Shown here: in pieces, positions 22,611-35,191 of the stretch
How positions within the stretch are numbered: the stretch's first letter is position 1
How the letters are laid out: each line of letters begins with the position of its first letter
From: Zingiber officinale
Lineage: Eukaryota > Streptophyta > Magnoliopsida > Zingiberales > Zingiberaceae
Direction of reading: 5' to 3'
NCBI RefSeq assembly: GCF_018446385.1
Contig: NC_055996.1
Coordinates: 13,007,317 to 13,071,316, forward strand
DNA: 64,000 nt
The notes under the pieces: generated by a model
What the model was told of the DNA's origin: nothing
The model's input: the letters and a program-made list of their open reading frames with translations, nothing else
Database searches by the model: none
Translations under genes and position numbers: made by a program

Positions 22611-24323
22611 ACAGAGATTTGATATATATAGATAAATATGTATATATAATGAAATTTTCTGTAAACCCATTAGGTGCACACATTTAGATGACTCTTACAA
22701 TTCCGAGCGATGCACTGAGAGGAACTCGGATTTTCAAAAGTAAATCAGGATATTCGAGAGTACATTCAGGTACCACTCGATGTACTTCTGAGCGACTCTT
22801 ATAAGTCCAAGCTTTCAGAAATATTCCTGAATACTCCGATTCAATTTTAGTGAATCAAGACTTCTAAATTATATTTTGGGTCAGTAGGATCCTCTGATCT
22901 ATAATTTGTGAAATAGGAGATAGTTCTTTGCATGAGGATCTTTAATTTCGATGAACTCCATCTTTAAATAAATAAAATTTATCCAAATTAAAAATCTAAA
23001 AAAAATAAAATATCCTTTAATCCGTAATTTACGGATAAAAAAATCCGTCCTCCTTTTGGGTGTCCGGACGTACGTCCAGGATTTACTATAAATCTGTATT
23101 TTTAAAATTCTGCCATTATGGATAAGCATAAAGGTGAGTCCTTTCGTGGGATGCTTCCACTGCAATAATGTTTATTTTATAAGCTCAATGCAAAGGTCCA
23201 TGTCCCACATGATTTTTTTTTTTCTTTTAATATTTTTTTTTTAATATTGTTTCCTACTCTCTCTCTCTGTATATCATATTCCTCCGAATCTAATCTATCC
23301 AATGAGATCATATTCCTCTTTTTTATTAAAAAAAAACAAGTAAAACTTATCTTAATATACATTTTGATGCTAAATAAATTGTAATTTAAGTACTATCAAA
23401 ATAGAAATAAAAAAAAAAAAAAAGAAATGGTCTTTAAAATTCAATGGTTCCCCTTTAGCGAAAATTTTACGGTAACTCCATGAGTGCTCATCGTTAGGAT
23501 TGATTCGCACATAAAAAAACATATTCTTTTCATGGACACTATTCTTATTTGTCTCATTATTTTTGGAGGTTTCCTAGCAATTATATGCGTGGAAATGAAG
23601 AACTCATCCCTTCTGGTCACCCTATCACTCAACGGTATCGAAAGAAATCGGAAGGTCATTCCTCTATAAAATTTATCTATCTTTCTCGATGTAGGCCATT
23701 TTCTTAAAGACTAAATAGACTTCTTTAGGGCCATGTCCCTCTCTGGGGAACAGTGCTTATGAAGGGCTCCTACAAAGCAATTAAATCAAATAGTTTAACT
23801 AATAATTCACATATTGATCCAAAAAATGTGAAGAATTCATTCAAATATAAGTCGTGTTTTTCTTTGGCATTTCCACGTTAAATCTATCAGCCGCTCGATC
23901 GGAGCAAGTTTAAATCCATCCGCTAGAAAATGAACGACTGAGATTTAATCTACCCGCCTCCGTGGCACAAGGGTCGCAGTTGACAATGACGTGGAGCAGA
24001 ATCTATCCATGGCGTTTTACGTGGCGCGTCAACAACCGCCCATCGCAAGCGTCAGCCGCCGCCGATCGACACGCACATCATAGCCGCCCTGGCAGAACAG
24101 ATGGCTCGACGGCGATGGTCGGCCGCCAATGCCAAGCGCAGGCAATGTGTTCGACGCATTGCCGCAGTGGGAAATAAAAGGAAAATAACAGTTGTAACTG
24201 TTCTGTAAAAAAGTAAAATCTGTCACTCTAATAATCACCTATGGCGACGGAGCTCATGATTATACCATAGCAATCGAAGAGAGTAAATCAAAAAATCAAT
24301 CCTATAAATAAACTCGGCAGGAT
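22611..24323. other. Intergenic, AT-rich, with one GC-rich island
   Basis: AT-rich DNA with homopolymer runs (23210-23250, 23405-23425). 23940-24170 is a GC-rich island with several ACGTGG/GACGTGG words and no convincing protein. No gene is supported. Confidence 0.4.
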
Positions 24324-24826
24324 AAAATAGTAGTCTAACTTGTATGGCAAAAAGTGAAATCGTTCGTCCCAACACTTCCATCGCACCCGATTCAAAGTCA
24401 TCACAAAAGAGATAAATAACAGCTTCCTGAGAACGAGCATGTGAAAATAGTATTCTAGCACGTGGCAAAAAGATGAAATCACTCGCCCCCAGTGCTCCCG
24501 CCGCATCCGACCCAAGACCATCACGAGGGAGGTAAATCACAACATCCTGAGCTAGCATGTGGTAGGTGGAAAAATAGTATTCTAGCACGTGACAAAAAGG
24601 CGAAATCGCTCGCCCCCAGCACCCCCGCCGCACCCGACCGAAGGCCATCATGAGGAAGGTAAATCATAACATCCTGAGCGAGCATATGACAGGTGGGGTG
24701 AGTTGCACAGGGATCGAGGATTTACACCCTGACTACCCCGAGTTTCGATCCCGCGATCTCATGTGACAAACATCCCATCACATACTAACTCGGATTACCT
24801 ATTGGGTCAAAATAGTATTCTAGCAC
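24324..24826 (-). repeat. SINE with tandemly repeated tail module
   Basis: The word AAAATAGTATTCTAGCAC (or a close variant) occurs at 24324, 24444, 24571 and 24809. Between these words lie two 3'-part copies and one longer copy of a tRNA-derived SINE in minus orientation. The longer copy has a box-B-like GGGATCGAAACTC (plus complement near 24750-24762) with CACATGAGATC before it, matching the SINE at 62892-63080. The shared tail phrase is 'ggtaaatcacaacatcctgag' in shorter form. Confidence 0.7.
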
Positions 24827-25022
24827 GCACGTTGAGGAGGAGGAAGAAGGGGAGCAATTTATTACAGATCGTTCATCACAAGCTGTAGCAATCATCATGC
24901 CCAGTAAATGGCAGGCCTCGGTTTCTTCTCCATCTTGATCGAGTTTCTAGCTCCGCGACGAAGATGAAATGAGCTTAGTCGGTAATTGTCGTTTTCTATA
25001 AACAATATGTAATTAAGCAGTG
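24827..25022 (-). other. Probable 3' UTR of the PLATZ gene
   Basis: Short stretch after the PLATZ stop codon on the minus strand. No separate feature is visible. Confidence 0.4.
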
Positions 25023-25986
25023 TCATTGAGTGCTAAAGGGGGCTCTTTGGGGGATGCCCTTCCTCCTCCGTGCGCCGGTGGCCGGCGGCGACGCGGAAGG
25101 GGTGGATCTCTGCATCCTCACGCTCCCACGGCTGGAGCTCGCGAAAGAGTCCTCTGATTCCGACACCGGCGCGGTGGTTTGCCGTCTGAGTGGTGAATTC
25201 TTCTTGCTGGTGCGGGTGCCGGTGCTGGCGATCTGAAACAAGCATTTCGTCGAACAGTTGGTGGGGGGTGCGGAGGAGATAATTAGAGTTTGGAATTAGG
25301 GGGGAGGGGGATGGGACCTTGCAGCCGAGGGAGCAGAAGCGGAAGGAGTCGAGGAGGCTCCGGTCGCAGACCTCGCAGGTGTTGTTGACGCCCTTGCCGG
25401 GCCTCGGCTGTGGGCGCTCGTTGAGGAACACGATCCGGGCGCTGTTGATGATGTAGGTCTGGACGCCGGAGATGTCGAGCACCTTCTGGATCTCCGACAC
25501 TCGGATCACGTCGTGGTACGACGACCGCCGTATCTGCATCATCGCAATCTCAGGCGGCGGCGGAACACTAAATCGAAGCTCTACTAAACCAAAAAAGGAA
25601 GGAAAAAATGAGCGGGATCCCTCTCCGAACCTGGATCGTGAGGTGGTCGCGGTGACGGTGCGCGAGGCAGAGCGAGCAGAGGGCGCCGCCGGCGCAGTCG
25701 AGACAGTACATGTTGCACTCGCTCCGTTGCACTTCGGCGTGGAGCTCGCATTGCGCGAAGAACCGGGTCGCCAGCAGCGGCCGCAGCCACGGCGGCCACC
25801 GCCCTGCTCCTTCCTCCGACCATCCTCCTCCCTATTCCCAATCAAAAAACCATTTTTTCCGACTTTGAATCCACACAAAAGAATCTTCAAAAAAAAAAAA
25901 AGATCAATCTTTGGTAGAAACCTCACCATGACTCGTTTGTTCTTCAGATTGAGCTCTTTCAGAGAGGATTCGTGATCGAACACCAT
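25023..25986 (-). CDS. PLATZ zinc-binding transcription factor (4 coding exons)
   Basis: PLATZ proteins are plant-specific zinc-dependent DNA-binding proteins; several interact with RNA polymerase III or repress A/T-rich promoters. Coding exons on minus are 25986-25927, 25831-25631, 25533-25318 and 25232-25023, with GT-AG introns in phase 0; 687 bp, 228 aa. The zinc-binding block reads C48, H51, C59, C63, C66, C72, C75 ([10 protein letters not shown] at 57-66), followed by [19 protein letters not shown] at 89-107 and CEVC...FCSLGC at 140-158, all invariant in the family. The tail ends [11 protein letters not shown], also typical. ATG 25986 (MVFDHESSL) is chosen because the KNKRVMGGG block follows as in relatives; an upstream in-frame Met exists at 26178 but lies in probable 5' UTR. 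The gene stays small because the introns are only 85-97 bases. Confidence 0.93.
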
Positions 25987-26730
25987 TTCCGATTCAGCAA
26001 AAGCTTCCTCCTCTAATTCTCCTCCGATCGCAATGAAGTTCGCGAGAAAGGACTCGGAATCAAAAAGGCCTTGGCTTTGTGGAAGAAGAAGAGGCGGAGG
26101 GGGTTTGAAGTCTTTTGATATGGCAGGGTTCCGCCATTTGTATCCCTCTCTAGCCTGTCTCTTCTCTGTTGTTTGCATAATTAATTACGGTTATGTATTG
26201 CTAATGCGTGTCAATTTACTCTCTTTATTTTCCTTTTTACTTGTCGATGGAGGTTAGTGGACATAACATCATTATGATTGATTAGTGAATCTTTTTTATT
26301 AACAATAATTGTGTTGATGGATGTCTTTAACACTTATTATCCTGTAAATTTGCATTGATAATCCTTCTTTTATCTCACATAGACAAGTGAAGAGTGATTA
26401 GATCTCAATATCAAAACTTCCACTATTCTCTTTGGATGTGAAATCTTTTTGAACTTTCTTTTTCATTAGATTTAGATTTATGTGCTTCATATCACCATTA
26501 AAAATCCATCGATTTCCTTATAATTATTTAATCATTAAGTGTATGAATGTGGAGTTAGCTACTATTCACTGGGATGCTATCGGATTACATAATGCTCTTT
26601 TAGACCTTGGACCACTTTCTGATTTTGTGATATTTTATCCTTAATAATTAATTTTATAAGTACTTTTAATTCACCTTGTCTAGTTAGTTAATGAAGGTTA
26701 AGGAGATTTCCCACTCTATGCTCCTCCTCC

Positions 26731-26764
<34 letters not shown>

Positions 26765-26868
26765 TGACATCTAATATCTAACTAACCTTAACTAATTCTG
26801 AGGATGACCGATCTGATTTCATAAAAAAAATTTATCAATCATCAGAGTAAATTGGAAGATACTTATAG
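25987..26868. other. PLATZ 5' side and AT-rich intergenic DNA
   Basis: The first ~200 bases likely hold the PLATZ 5' UTR and promoter on the minus strand. A (TTA)n microsatellite of about 11 units lies at 26731-26762. No gene seen. Confidence 0.5.
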
Positions 26869-28428
26869 TGAACGATCAATTGACTCAGCTGATACGGGTT
26901 ATGATAAGCAGACTCAGGGGATGACATGGAAGTCAGAGTTAAGATGACATAACGGGCAAATCTTCGAAAGGAGGATATCCCTCATCTAGTTTTGATTGGT
27001 CGCCTAGCGCTAAAGTTCTTAGATCCAATCCGACCGAGTTACAAGTCGGCCAGGAAGAGGCGGACAACCCTTAAGCCGATCGAAATTGATGAGTTTAGAG
27101 CCCCAAGGGTGACCAACTCCTATAGTGCCTTAAGGACGGTCACCTCTTAAAGTCGACCGAGATAAAGGACAGCTGGCATTGCGTGCCGGCCAGAGTGACT
27201 GACTCACTCCACAATAGACCAATAGTAGGTATGGTCAGGAGGAAGGCTAAACTTCTTACTTCGTGCGAGTCTCCTTGTACACACACCCAGACAACCCTAA
27301 TTGTCGGTTAACTTAATCGGTTTCCATGCGATAGTATATTTGTGTATCCATCCAGTTGTAAAGTCGAATAAGTTCATACTCCCTGACTGTACAGAAAGTC
27401 GGTCATGCATAACGCAACTCAACTTAATACATTGACCGAACCGCTCAAAACGTAGCTTCATTTCTCGGGGCAGCCCATTATAGGCTTGGTCGGCTAAAAA
27501 AATGACCAAACCTACAACACTTGGCCTCATATTACTGCTCAGACGTATTTCCAGCAAAGCATAGGTTGTCAGAGGGATTTCTCGGAAGCATGGGACGTCA
27601 TATTATTTCTCAAATGCACTTCCAATATGCCCAAGGTATATCTATATTATTCTCCAAACAAATGTCTCAATACTGCGCAAAATATATATAACAGAGCAAC
27701 TTAATGTTGAGACAAATATAAAGGTGGCCGATCTTACCAGCCAACCAAGATACATGCAATATAATATACAACAGAGCAGATTATACAAAATATAACTGAG
27801 CGGCTTAATGCCGAGATAGATATAAACGCGATCGGTCTTACTAGCCGACCAAGATGTATTCGGCAGACAACATCCTAACAATCTGTTAGAATAACAACTA
27901 TGTGTCAAAGAATATTCTTCTGAAAACTTTTTTGAGGATCATCGTGTCTCCCATCAGTAGATCATTTATAACAACATATTTTTCTCATTAATCCCGACAG
28001 TAATAGAAGCTATGAACGACAAAAAGAGGTATGCATGTGGGTAAAAAAAAGATTCCTCGAATAATTATGGCGCATTGCCTAACAAACTCTGACACACATT
28101 ACCACCTCATGATCGCGGAGGTTCTGAGATGTGGTATATAAAGGAGGTCCTCTCGATGGCAAAGGCACACTCTCTCTGACATCTGCAACTCTACTCTCAA
28201 GCACAAGTTCTTTACTATTCTTCATTCATCCGTCCGAACTTATACTGACTTGAGTACCGGAGGACCTTCGTTAGAGACTCCCCCTAATTTCTGGGTGCTG
28301 ACGTTTTGTTGGCTAATCTTCGTATGTGCAGGAGCAGAATGAAGCTTTCCCATGAAGTAAAAAAGGTTTTTTTACCAGTCAACCACCGATTCATCATATC
28401 CAGTATATATCTCTATAATTTTCAGACA
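26869..28428 (+). mobile_element. Gypsy-like solo LTR, ~1.56 kb
   Basis: It carries the same landmarks as the gypsy LTRs A and B, in order: a TATA box TATATAAAGGAGG (28135-28147), 'ctgacttgagtaccggaggacc', and a 'gtgctgacg' word before the end near TTCAGACA (28421-28428). The overall sequence differs, so it is a related but distinct family. No internal region is present. Edges are approximate and no target duplication was found. Wording around 27020-27240 and 27700-27860 repeats 'gccgaccaag' phrases. Confidence 0.5.
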
Positions 28429-30178
28429 GAATCATCAGCGTTCTTATTCCAACTATCTATTAAAAAAATTATTAATTAATTTATCAATGATAGATCTTAA
28501 GTCTCTGAAAAATTAAAAACCCAGCACCGTTAGATGAGACAAGTAAATTAACAATAGCACTCATAAAATAATAATAAAACCACAGGCAATCATACTTTAA
28601 AGAAATAATCAACATTTAAAGCATGAAACAAAATTTTCTTTTAAAATAACATATGTGGGCATCCAATTACACACGCGAGCCATAATTATTAAAACCAAAC
28701 TTGATTGTTTTCTAATCCAATCAACTAGAATAAAAAAGACAACATATCCATCCATTCATCTATCTTTCTAAACCTAACTCGACCACCACCATGAAAAGGA
28801 CAAAATGGAAGCATTAGATCCATCACCATGGACTTTCAATAAAGTAATAGGATCATTTGTTTTAGAAAAAAAAGAAAAGAAAAGAAAAATTAATTCAAGT
28901 GATGGAAAGAGGGATGGATGATCATGCAATGATGCAAGTATAGTTACAACCACTGTGTAATACCACATTAGGTTGATGTAAGTGGCCAGGGAAGTTTGCT
29001 TCAATCTAATCTCTGAAGTTGTTGGTCTAATGTAGGCATGTGTGCAATATTTTATGGATTTTTTTTTGATAAACAAGGGAGAAATGTTTTATTAAAATGA
29101 TTAAAAACATGCCTATAATATATATTTTTAATCAGAAAAACTCCTTGTTAGTTAAGGTATGTTATATTTTAGTAAAATGCTTCCAAAAAAAATTCAACTC
29201 CATTATTAGGAGATGCAAAGGCTCAGTTTACAGTACAAGTCATGTAATATATTATATCATTAGTTAGTTGTACTAGGTGTCATTATTGTTAATAATATAA
29301 AGGTTATACAGTACTAAATCAACAATTAGTTGTTTTGGGTATCAGTGTGGTGAATAACTAGCTCATATTACCTAAACTTAAGTTGCTCATATTCCTTGCT
29401 GTCTTAAGCTATCAAGAGCCTGGAAACAGAGCAAGAAGAGATCGAACTGACCAACCTAATTTTCATTATGAATAATTTAGGGGAAGTTTGGAGCTGGCAC
29501 TAGTACTATTGGCCAACCATTCATCAGCCAAGAAGCTTGTGCTTGAAGAAAAGAATACAAGACTGCAGGAATAGCAGAGCCCACCTAATAAGATAAAGCT
29601 AAATTATTGTTGTTATTGTTTAGGTTAACATAAGTGAAGCAGCTTGTGTTGTTGGATAGGGACAAATACCTACATTCGATGGCTCCTGATGTACAAGTTT
29701 GGAATAGTCTCTTTGTTAGAAACCTTGTATGGTTGGCAAGTCCATTAGGGATCTGGATGAGTTATTTGTTCATATATTCGCAAATTCAGATTCTTTTTCA
29801 AAATATCTGGAGTATCGACTTTCTTCCCAATCAAGACAACAACATTCCTGAATCATTGTACAAGTACTTGAAACAAACCTACAACTTCAGGATTTTGCTT
29901 TGGCAAGGTTCACGAGTACAAAAGAAAATGAAAGAAAACTTTCAGGGATCTCTAGATACATAGTTTTGATCAAGGCAGACCTGCTATATGTTACGCAGCT
30001 CAGCGTACATAATGCAGGCGGATTTGAGAAACTATCCAAGTTTATTTATCCAACTCTGACAAGAACAAAAAAGCGAGGATAAGGAAGAAAATTTGAGGCT
30101 TTTGATGACTGGAGTGATTTGTACTATGATCATCGCGAATTGGCTAACTGTTGAACTTTTTATGTTCAATGTGTTAGC
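28429..30178. other. Intergenic, AT-rich; ArfGAP 3' side
   Basis: No gene supported. A 109-codon plus-strand frame at 29634-29963 has no recognisable domain and mixed composition. The minus-strand 3' UTR of the ArfGAP should occupy the right edge. Confidence 0.4.
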
Positions 30179-33100
30179 TCAAAGCATCCTGTTCTGTATG
30201 TCATTGATGAGACCCGAAGCTAGAGATGTCAACTTCCTTCCTGTCTCACCAGCCATGCTCTTGATCGAGGTTATATCTTGTGATGCCTATAAAAGCAAAG
30301 TGTATTAAAAAAACACTTATTGGGTCAAAACGCATCTATGAAAAATTTGACAATATACTGTCAACATTTTAAGTTTGATACTATTTAAATAATAATAATA
30401 ATAACCATAAGAAAAATAATTTCTAGGATTGTAGAACTATAACGAGGCAACATGAAACTTGATGGTTCTTTTGCAAGTTGAATGCTTCTACTCAATCAAC
30501 TTATCATACTCTTAACTTTATATACAAAAAAAAAAGTACCTGGAATGAGATTCTGTTAATGAGATCAGAAGCAGTCATGTCAATTGTAGAATCGTTTCCA
30601 CGACCAAACAGATCAGCACTAGAAATGGATGTCGACCCCTACGCAAGGTAAGCATATAAACCAAATGAGAATGCTTGTAAGTTTATAATACCTAAAACCA
30701 ACCATATTAGCATAATAAGTAAACAACATCAAAGATTAGCTTTTTAAGATGCACAAGGGAGACACTGCGAACATCTCAGTGTTTAGTTATTTGCAAACCA
30801 GCATACATTAAGAGAAAAGATCTCTAAATCACTTTGTTTTGCAGTCTATTCATATAGAATATGCAGAGATTACCATCAAAGGAATCTTGATTCCAAACAA
30901 TCTCAGAAATATAATAGAATACAGTTCCGTGGCAAAACACAAACAAGGCGTCAAGTATCAATGATAAACAAGGCACAATTACGAGCAACTTTTGTGAATA
31001 ACCATTATATCTTAAAGGGATTAGGCATTTTCAATTATATTCCAACTACATAAAATTGTACAAGTGCAGGCTATGTCAATTTTATGATCCACTTTGCATA
31101 GCTTATGATAATCACATTTTGAAATGAGGAAGTGGTATACCGAGAATTTGTCAAGGGATATTTGAGCCTCGTTGTTTGCTTTGTTTTGATCACCAAAGAA
31201 TTGGGCTGATGATATTGATTTTGCATTTGAGAACTTCTGCCTTGCCGCATCACTTTCTTCAATCTGATCAGCATGATAATTAAAAGCAAGCTTCATATAA
31301 GATGTTGAGTGAATATAAACACATTTAACTAGAAATTGAGAAAAAAAATTGGTGAATATTCTGTATTTGATTTCCAATGGCCAATCACTTGAAAGAATTT
31401 GTATATCACCTCTTCAGACTCCTCATTCCATATTATAAACAAGCATATTCATTGTCTGGAATTTAACAAACTTGCTTACTTTCATATCAAGAAATAAGCG
31501 ACTCTTGCATAAATAAATTCTAGAATTCACCACAAATCATTTTGGCCTACAAATCTAGTTCTGAATCTATCAAGCATATAGTTACTTTGTCTAGAATATC
31601 AAAGTTGCTATCTAGACAAGGTTGCATGGATTCAATATTTCAATTCAACCAAAGCAGGTGAATAAAATCATACTGAAACAGTGACACCTGTATTTTTGAT
31701 GATGAGGAAGATTTCTTCTGAAAGCCACTGTCCATTCCAAAATCTTCAAAGAAACTAGAAGATTTTGGTGGAGCAACATGATTGAGAACTTGAGCATCGC
31801 CAGTATTGCTCTCAGCAGAAAGTGTGCTCTCAATATATTCGAACCGAGAGGGAAATGGCTGACCACTCGTTGTCCTCGAATTAGTAGAGACTGGTGCAGA
31901 AACAGGTGCAGGTTCTTCAGGCTTTTGATCATAAAGGTCTTCATTTGGCTGCAATCAACAGTTCACAACAGTTAGGCTGCAATCATTAAGCCCCCAAAAC
32001 ATGTTCCAATTAAACTTGAATCTTAATGCAACATGTTCCAATTAAAGTTGAATCTTGATATAATGTAAAAGATGAACTTTTCAACAATTTTTTATAAGAA
32101 AAAACAACATGTGACGGGATGAGCAAAATATTAATGCAAGTAAGAAGAAAGTCAGGATCAACAATCATGGCAAAGCGGAGCTTGGAGAAGTTATTAATCA
32201 GCCAAAGGGTTGAGGTTAGTGTTTACCTTTGTTGTAAGCTTCCGTACACCAAGACCTCCAGTCTTGCTTCCGGTCTTCTTTGCACCAAAGGGCTTCTTGG
32301 AAGAACCGATAACAGAAGAACGGATCGGAGCTTTAGGTGAACGAGGAATTTCAGGTTCAATTGTCTCATCTGTAACCTCCTTCTGTGAATCTACAAGCTT
32401 GAGTTCAGGGAGTTCATTCAATGCATTGGGTGGTTGAGATGCTGCAACAGGTGAAGATGGCAAAGAAATATCCTCTGCAGAGCTCTTCGCAACCTCTTTG
32501 GAAAGCAATTGCCGGTACAATTCAGCTGCTCTTGATGTATATTTGGCTTCAATCTTGCCATCATCTGTCCAGCCATGCTGCTTAAAGAAAATTTGGGCAC
32601 GGTTGTTGCCTCCAAAAACCATCATCTTTAGTTGATCAGGAGTCCAAGAGTCCAAATTTGTAGATCTAGACATGACCAAATGAAATTCGATATAAGATTT
32701 CATGGATTCCTATTTGGAGCCATACACTTAACACCACTCTAAAGACATTGTAACATATTTCACCCATAACGAATGGATGTGCAAGCATTTATATCATGAC
32801 GCCTCAAAAAAATCAGGCAGAAAATATAGGGGAACAAAAGCAAGTTCTGAGGTCCTTATAGCATACAAACACATTTCATATTGTAATAAAAACAAGATTT
32901 AAAGTATTACACATCAAAATAACGAAAGGAGAGTAAATTAAATGAATTAGGAAAAATATATCCTCCAGATGCTGGACAGTGGCTATAGTGGATTTTAGAA
33001 AGAAAAAGACAAATATTTAGTAATTACATCAATGTGACACATTATCATCCAACCCTTAATTTTACTGTCGGCCCCAATATTAGATTGGTTCTTGTCAGCC

Positions 33101-33305
33101 TCAATACAACTTGATTGATCTGTATCAGACCAAGTTTCACAATGTTGTTGTATGATCATTGTTTGTTGTTTACTATCTTTGGCTAAAGTGAAAACTTTAT
33201 AAGACCACAATATGACATTACATTTTACAAATCAACATTCAACAATCGGAAACAATGTGTATATAACAAATATAAGAATGCTAAGATAAATAAGGTTTAG
33301 AATAG

Positions 33306-33400
<95 letters not shown>

Positions 33401-34241
33401 TAGTATGAGAGAGCAGCTATGTGTAGTTTCAACGAATGGAAAAATAATAATAAATTGAACATCTTCAATGACGATTCTATAGCTAGATTAGCTATATCAG
33501 TTAGAGTTGAAGGTGAAATGGATAAAGAGAGGCCAAAGAAAATTGTACTTAAGCACTTAACATAATAAAAATGATTTAAAAGGTCTAAAATTTGCTAATA
33601 ATATAGGCTCAGAGTTCAATGGATGAGATCAGATCTATCGCATCCACCAAATGACCCCATGGTTTGATTATCACGTTGGGTATTGATGAATGATCATGAA
33701 AGTAAATTAGAGTGAAGAACATTGTCAGAAAATGAAGCTTCTACAGAATCAACCATTTCTAAAATATGTTCTCGGAATACACGACTGACCCTAAACAAAG
33801 CTAATCCAGCACCATTTTCAAATTCCATTAGCGTAAAGCCAACAGATCAAACCTGTTTATTCCCAAGCAAAATACAACAACAAATTCGTCAAATACCTCA
33901 CGAAGCTGATGTGCACGCCGAGGCTGCGGTGAACGGCGGAGCAATCGAGGCAGAGAAAGATTCCGAAAGTCACCGACGCCCACGTCGGGTTCTTCGCATT
34001 GCAATCAAAGCAAATCTGGCGAAGCAAACAGATCCACGGATCAGAGACTACGGGATCTGGACACTTAGGTAGAGATCGCACGGATCCGACCGGTTTCAGA
34101 TCATGATCGCAACGGAGCCGAGACAAAACAACATAATCGAATCCATGGCAACGAGAGAAGAGATCGGCGTACCTTGTTCTCGGACTTCGATTTGAGTTTC
34201 CTGAACACGGCGTTCCTGTCGGCGAATGCATCGGAAGCCAT
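30179..34241 (-). CDS. AGD8/9/10: ARF GTPase-activating protein, AGD8/9/10 type (7 exons)
   Basis: ArfGAP of the ARFGAP2/3 class, which stimulates GTP hydrolysis on ARF1 and works with the COPI coat at the Golgi. Coding exons on minus are 34241-34173, 34015-33897, 32665-32227, 31948-31688, 31263-31141, 30638-30540 and 30286-30179. All junctions are GT-AG; total 1218 bp, 405 aa, close to Arabidopsis AGD8/9/10 (about 395-413). The zinc finger is C25-x2-C28-x16-C45-x2-C48, with the arginine finger R53 in HRSLGVH. The central part has the [20 protein letters not shown] motif and the C-terminus has SSADLFGR and [17 protein letters not shown], both diagnostic of this class. Intron 2 is long (1.23 kb) and holds a (TA)45 tract. 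Which of the three paralogues it matches best cannot be decided by eye. Confidence 0.95.
33309..33398. repeat. (AT)45 microsatellite in ArfGAP intron 2
   Basis: Uninterrupted AT dinucleotides for 90 bases. Its length is probably variable and assembly here may be unreliable. Confidence 0.95.
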
Positions 34242-34978
34242 CGGCGAGAGAGAGAGCAGGAACGGTTTCGTTCGATTCTTCCCTAAATCAGAGGGAGGCG
34301 TGAAGGGGAAAGGAAGTGAGGCGCAGGCCAGATCGGGTTTGTATCGGGGGAAAATTTAATTTTACGCCACACATTTTCAACTCTATTTTCGACATGCTCC
34401 TAAAAGTTTTAAAGCGCGCAAAATACTTTATAAAAATTTAGATTATTGGCATTGTGCCCCTGAGAACAAATGCTTTGGCCGCAGAAAGACCATGCGGTCA
34501 GGATCAAATTCCTGGAAATTTAACGGTGATAAGGGTTTCCTTCACTCGATGGAGCCGTGGATGACGTTGGATTTTAGCAGCGAATTACTGAATCAAATAT
34601 AAAAGTTTCCGAAATATCTCACGTATTTAATTTTATTTTTACCCTGCCAAATTAATTGCTACACTGTAATAATAATTTAGAAAGAATGTTCAAGATATTA
34701 TGCAAAATAATGTCCTGCAATAAATAAAAGAAATTTAATTCGATTTTAAAAAATCATACTGTTTGATTTATTAAATTAATCCATTGTTGATAATCTTAGA
34801 CACTAATTAAGATTATAAAAATAACTCCCAATTAAATGCACCTGACAGAAGAAGCACAGAATTGTGCCAACATGAACATGCCTGATTGCTGAACATGCCT
34901 GATTGCTCCATCTCCATGGACGGGGACCTAAATTTTTTTTTGGGGTATGGAAGAAAAATCAGAAAACATAAAAAGTTA
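34242..34978. other. ArfGAP 5' UTR/promoter and AT-rich intergenic DNA
   Basis: About 110 GC-richer bases next to the start codon fit a 5' UTR on minus. The remainder is AT-rich; a short direct repeat of 'gctgaacatgcctgattgct' type occurs at 34870-34908. No gene seen. Confidence 0.5.
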
Positions 34979-35191
34979 GAGTGTGTTTAGTTTGTGTGTT
35001 TTTCAATTTTATTTTTAAAAAATATGTATTTCTAAAAAAATAGTATTTAGTTTATATTTTTTATATTTATTTTTTAAAAAAATAGATAGTATTTTATAAA
35101 GAATAGAGAATGTATAAAAATTATTTTTTATTTTTTAAAAAATATATATTTTTCAGAAAATAAAAATAAAAACACACAAATCAACGTACCC
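34979..35191. mobile_element. Tourist-like foldback MITE, ~213 bp
   Basis: The ends GAGTGTGTTTAGTTTGTGTG and (reverse) GGGTACGTTGATTTGTGTG are inverted, and the interior is a long A/T hairpin with AAAAAATAT...ATATTTTTT symmetry. The flanks are TTA on the left and GTA on the right, a decayed 3-bp target duplication. It is similar in form to 47691-47907. Confidence 0.6.

Noticed and set aside
26033-26178. N-terminal extension of PLATZ from Met at 26178
   Set aside because: The extra residues show no family match, and the Met at 25986 agrees with relatives.
29634-29963. 109-codon frame downstream of the ArfGAP
   Set aside because: No domain, no homologue I can recall, AT-rich codons, no start context.
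33232-33468. Poly-Ile/Tyr frame
   Set aside because: It is the translation of the (AT)45 tract.
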